This document shows positions 62,126-64,000 of a stretch of 64,000 nt of DNA, piece after piece. The notes below the pieces were generated by a model that saw only the letters and a list, made by a program, of their open reading frames with translations, had not been told where the DNA came from and did no database searches. Within the stretch, counting starts at the first letter, position 1. Each line of letters starts with the position of its first letter. This stretch comes from Polychytrium aggregatum (lineage: Eukaryota; Chytridiomycota; Chytridiomycetes; Polychytriales): contig NW_026516261.1 of assembly GCF_025602895.1 (NCBI RefSeq), positions 227,280 to 291,279 on the forward strand. The letters run 5' to 3'. A program made the translations under genes and the position numbers.

Positions 62126-64000
62126 CTATTGATAGATGCGATCCTGGTACACGGCCTTCTTGAATGTCAGACGCAGAGTGCGCTGGTCGTCCTCCTGTCC
62201 CGAGGCGGCTTCTCTTCGCCCTGCGGGATTCTTGGTGGCTTTCGCTGGTCTCACGAGAGGACTCGGGCAGGGCTGTGGCAAATCGCACCCGGAATTTTCC
62301 GCTCTGGCCAAACCCGGACTCGATCGTTCCTTCGTGGCCTACTCACCGCCGATGAGCGGGAAACCACGGGTGGCAAGCGCTTAGTTCTATAGACCCGGAG
62401 CAATCCGGCCGGGAGCATCGGAAGCCTCCATCGTGTATCGACTGCATCACCCCCATGCTTGCACCGAATCACCAACGGGTCGGTAGTTGGTCGCCAGCTC
62501 GACAGGGCGCTGCTCATTGCCACCCACTCAGAAACCTACTGGATCCCAGAACCACCTTCATTCCCACAAACAGTTCCAGGTTGGTCTCCTTCTTGAACAT
62601 CTTGGCACCGATCAGCATTCGTTCGTCCACAACCTGCCCGGCAGAAACATCAGTCGGCCTGCTGATTCATTCATACAGTCCCTCAATCCCTTCAATCGCC
62701 AAATGCATTGCCCATGGCCATGGTTCATAACCATAACCACAGCCCTGTACTTACGCGATCGATCGTGCCGACTTTCTCCTTGAGCTTGTAGACCCTGAGC
62801 ATCTTTGCAAGCTGTTCCTTGTAGTTTGGGGTCTGCCATAGCATGCTGCACACGTCCGTGAAACGCTATACGGCATGCACCGGCGTCTGCCATGCGGCAA
62901 GGATATTATGAAGGTCAAGTCAGTCCCAATTTTTGGCTACTGGACGCAGCCCCCATTCGCTTTCCGCTTCCGCATTCGGAGCTCAAGGGCGGCTCCGGTC
63001 TCGTGCCGCAGTGTTTCGGGGAGTCAGCATTCCAGCATTCCACGGCGCCCCAACGGTCGGGTCGAGTCGTTCCCACAACTCACGATTATCGTCATCAAGC
63101 TTTGAGGTGATGAAGAGACTATTCCTTGGGGCAAGGCAATGGGCTTGTCAAACTCAAGCAGAACGCTGTAGAGGTTGGTAGTTTGGCCGGGTGCCTCCCG
63201 GTGGTCAGGCAGCAGAGGCTCGTACTGATACTCTTGCTGAAAGTCAAAATCGTCTGCAGGAAGCAGTTTCGAGCGTCAGTTTCCTTCGCTCGGCTCGATC
63301 CGGGCATCTGCCGCTGTTCCTTATGGGTGGCCCGTATTCCCGGCAAGTGCTGGACAAGGGGGCCGTCCCAAGCGACCAGCTTGAGTTCCGGCACTTGCCT
63401 TCGATCGGTGTTAGTGCCTTCAGGAATTTGATTGTTGCCAGCGCTGTTTCGTGTCCGATCGTGACTGCATCGTTGCCAAGCAAGCCGGCGCAAGGTTATT
63501 ACAGAATTGTCGAGGTCGACCGACACAATCGAAGTAGTAGACTTGGGATTGCAGACGTCCGTGCTTGCTCAAGAGCGGCTGCCTTACCATGAATCTTGGT
63601 CTTGGATGCGATTTCGGGCTTGAAGTAACGTATCCGTTTGGCCGTGGCCAAGGCGGCGTGCGCAAATATGACGGAGCCAGGTGCTGCGAGCATGCCTCGC
63701 TCAACAAGAGACGGCTCCAGCTTGGTCACGCAGATGCCCACTCGGTCCCCCTGATTTGAGTTCATCATCCAAGGCCACTGTCAGTACTGTCATCCGCCAC
63801 AGCGAGGGCCACGATTCAAGGGCGGCTCACCCCCTCAAACAGTCACAGTGCATCATCCGCATGAGCTTCCGGAAGGAACCAGTGTCGCCCTCCCTCCTCC
63901 ATCCCTCCACATACGTCTCTTCACATACCTGAGCGACTGTCGTGACAGGCTTTTTGAACGACTGCATCGACTTTATTTTCCGATTCTCGGAGAGGGATAC
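62126..64000 (-). CDS. EEFSEC: Selenocysteine-specific elongation factor (eEFSec/SelB), 3' part, with apparent frameshifts
   Basis: Partial gene; the GTPase domain lies beyond 64000. eEFSec delivers Sec-tRNA to UGA codons on the ribosome. Exons (minus strand): 64000-63929 (KIKSMQSFKKPVTTVAQ), 63750-63588 (GDRVGICVTKLEPSLVERG), 63464-63399 (VTIGHETA), 63253-63084 (DFDFQQEYQYEP), 62886-62755 (CRIAFHG, RVYKLKEK), 62633-62540 (KMFKKETNLELFVGMKV), 62341-62126 (ESGFGQSGKF to LRLTFKKAVYQ and stop). Each matches eEFSec domains II-IV in order, with phase-consistent GT-AG introns and one GC-AG intron (63398-63254). Problems: a base seems missing at the four-G run 63128-63131, one seems extra near 62842-62860, and 62254-62221 must be skipped as a 34-nt intron or counts as a third break. 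Either a decaying gene or sequence error. Confidence 0.83.

Overview
The window looks like nuclear DNA of an early-branching, probably chytrid-like, fungus. The evidence is Ty3/gypsy LTR retrotransposons with chromodomains, a Gcn4/CPC1-type bZIP gene with a spliceosomal intron, an F-box/leucine-rich-repeat gene, an intron-rich selenocysteine elongation factor (rare in fungi), and two intronless genes resembling nucleocytoplasmic large DNA virus (NCLDV) genes. The organism assignment is inference.

Positions 1-49431 are one stack of nested LTR retrotransposons with no host gene inside. Three families are present. Family A (plus strand, 5467 bp, 309-bp LTRs) has six copies A1-A6. Family B (minus strand, 6404 bp, 791-bp LTRs) has two copies, B1 and B2. 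Family C (minus strand, 6076 bp, 419-bp LTRs) has one copy, C1. The nesting is: A1 (5' end before the window) contains A2 and A3; A2 contains A4; A4 contains B1 in its 3' LTR; B1 contains A5. A3 contains A6, which contains B2 and C1. All eight junction pairs inside the window have a 5-bp target duplication. Removing the inserts restores exactly 5467 bp for A2, A3, A4 and A6, and 6404 bp for B1. A5, B2 and C1 are uninterrupted; A4 keeps both genes but has a split 3' LTR. I saw one base difference between B2's LTRs (33950) and no other difference between copies, so the burst is recent.

All three families carry the same kind of Gag-Pol expression signal: an in-frame -1 slippery heptamer (GGGAAAC or GGGAAAT), a 7-8 nt spacer, and a hairpin that contains the gag stop codon. 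Their priming differs. Family A has a primer-binding site matching an initiator-tRNA-Met 3' end. Families B and C have a 12-nt site beside the 5' LTR complementary to their own predicted RNA 5' end, as in Tf1-type self-priming.

Positions 49432-64000 are the flank. A1 lies 22 bp upstream of a SET-domain gene (49454-50059). That gene converges, 12 bp apart, on a D5-like primase/helicase gene with altered ATPase motifs (50072-51370). Positions 51.4-55.0 kb are gene-poor and hold a foldback element between two direct repeats, a minisatellite and a G-poor tract. Three minus-strand genes follow: an F-box/LRR gene (55036-57288), a two-exon Gcn4/CPC1-like bZIP gene (59078-60275), and the 3' part of a selenocysteine-specific elongation factor gene (62126 to the right edge). 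The last has seven recognisable exons but two apparent single-base frameshifts, so it is either decaying or affected by sequence errors.
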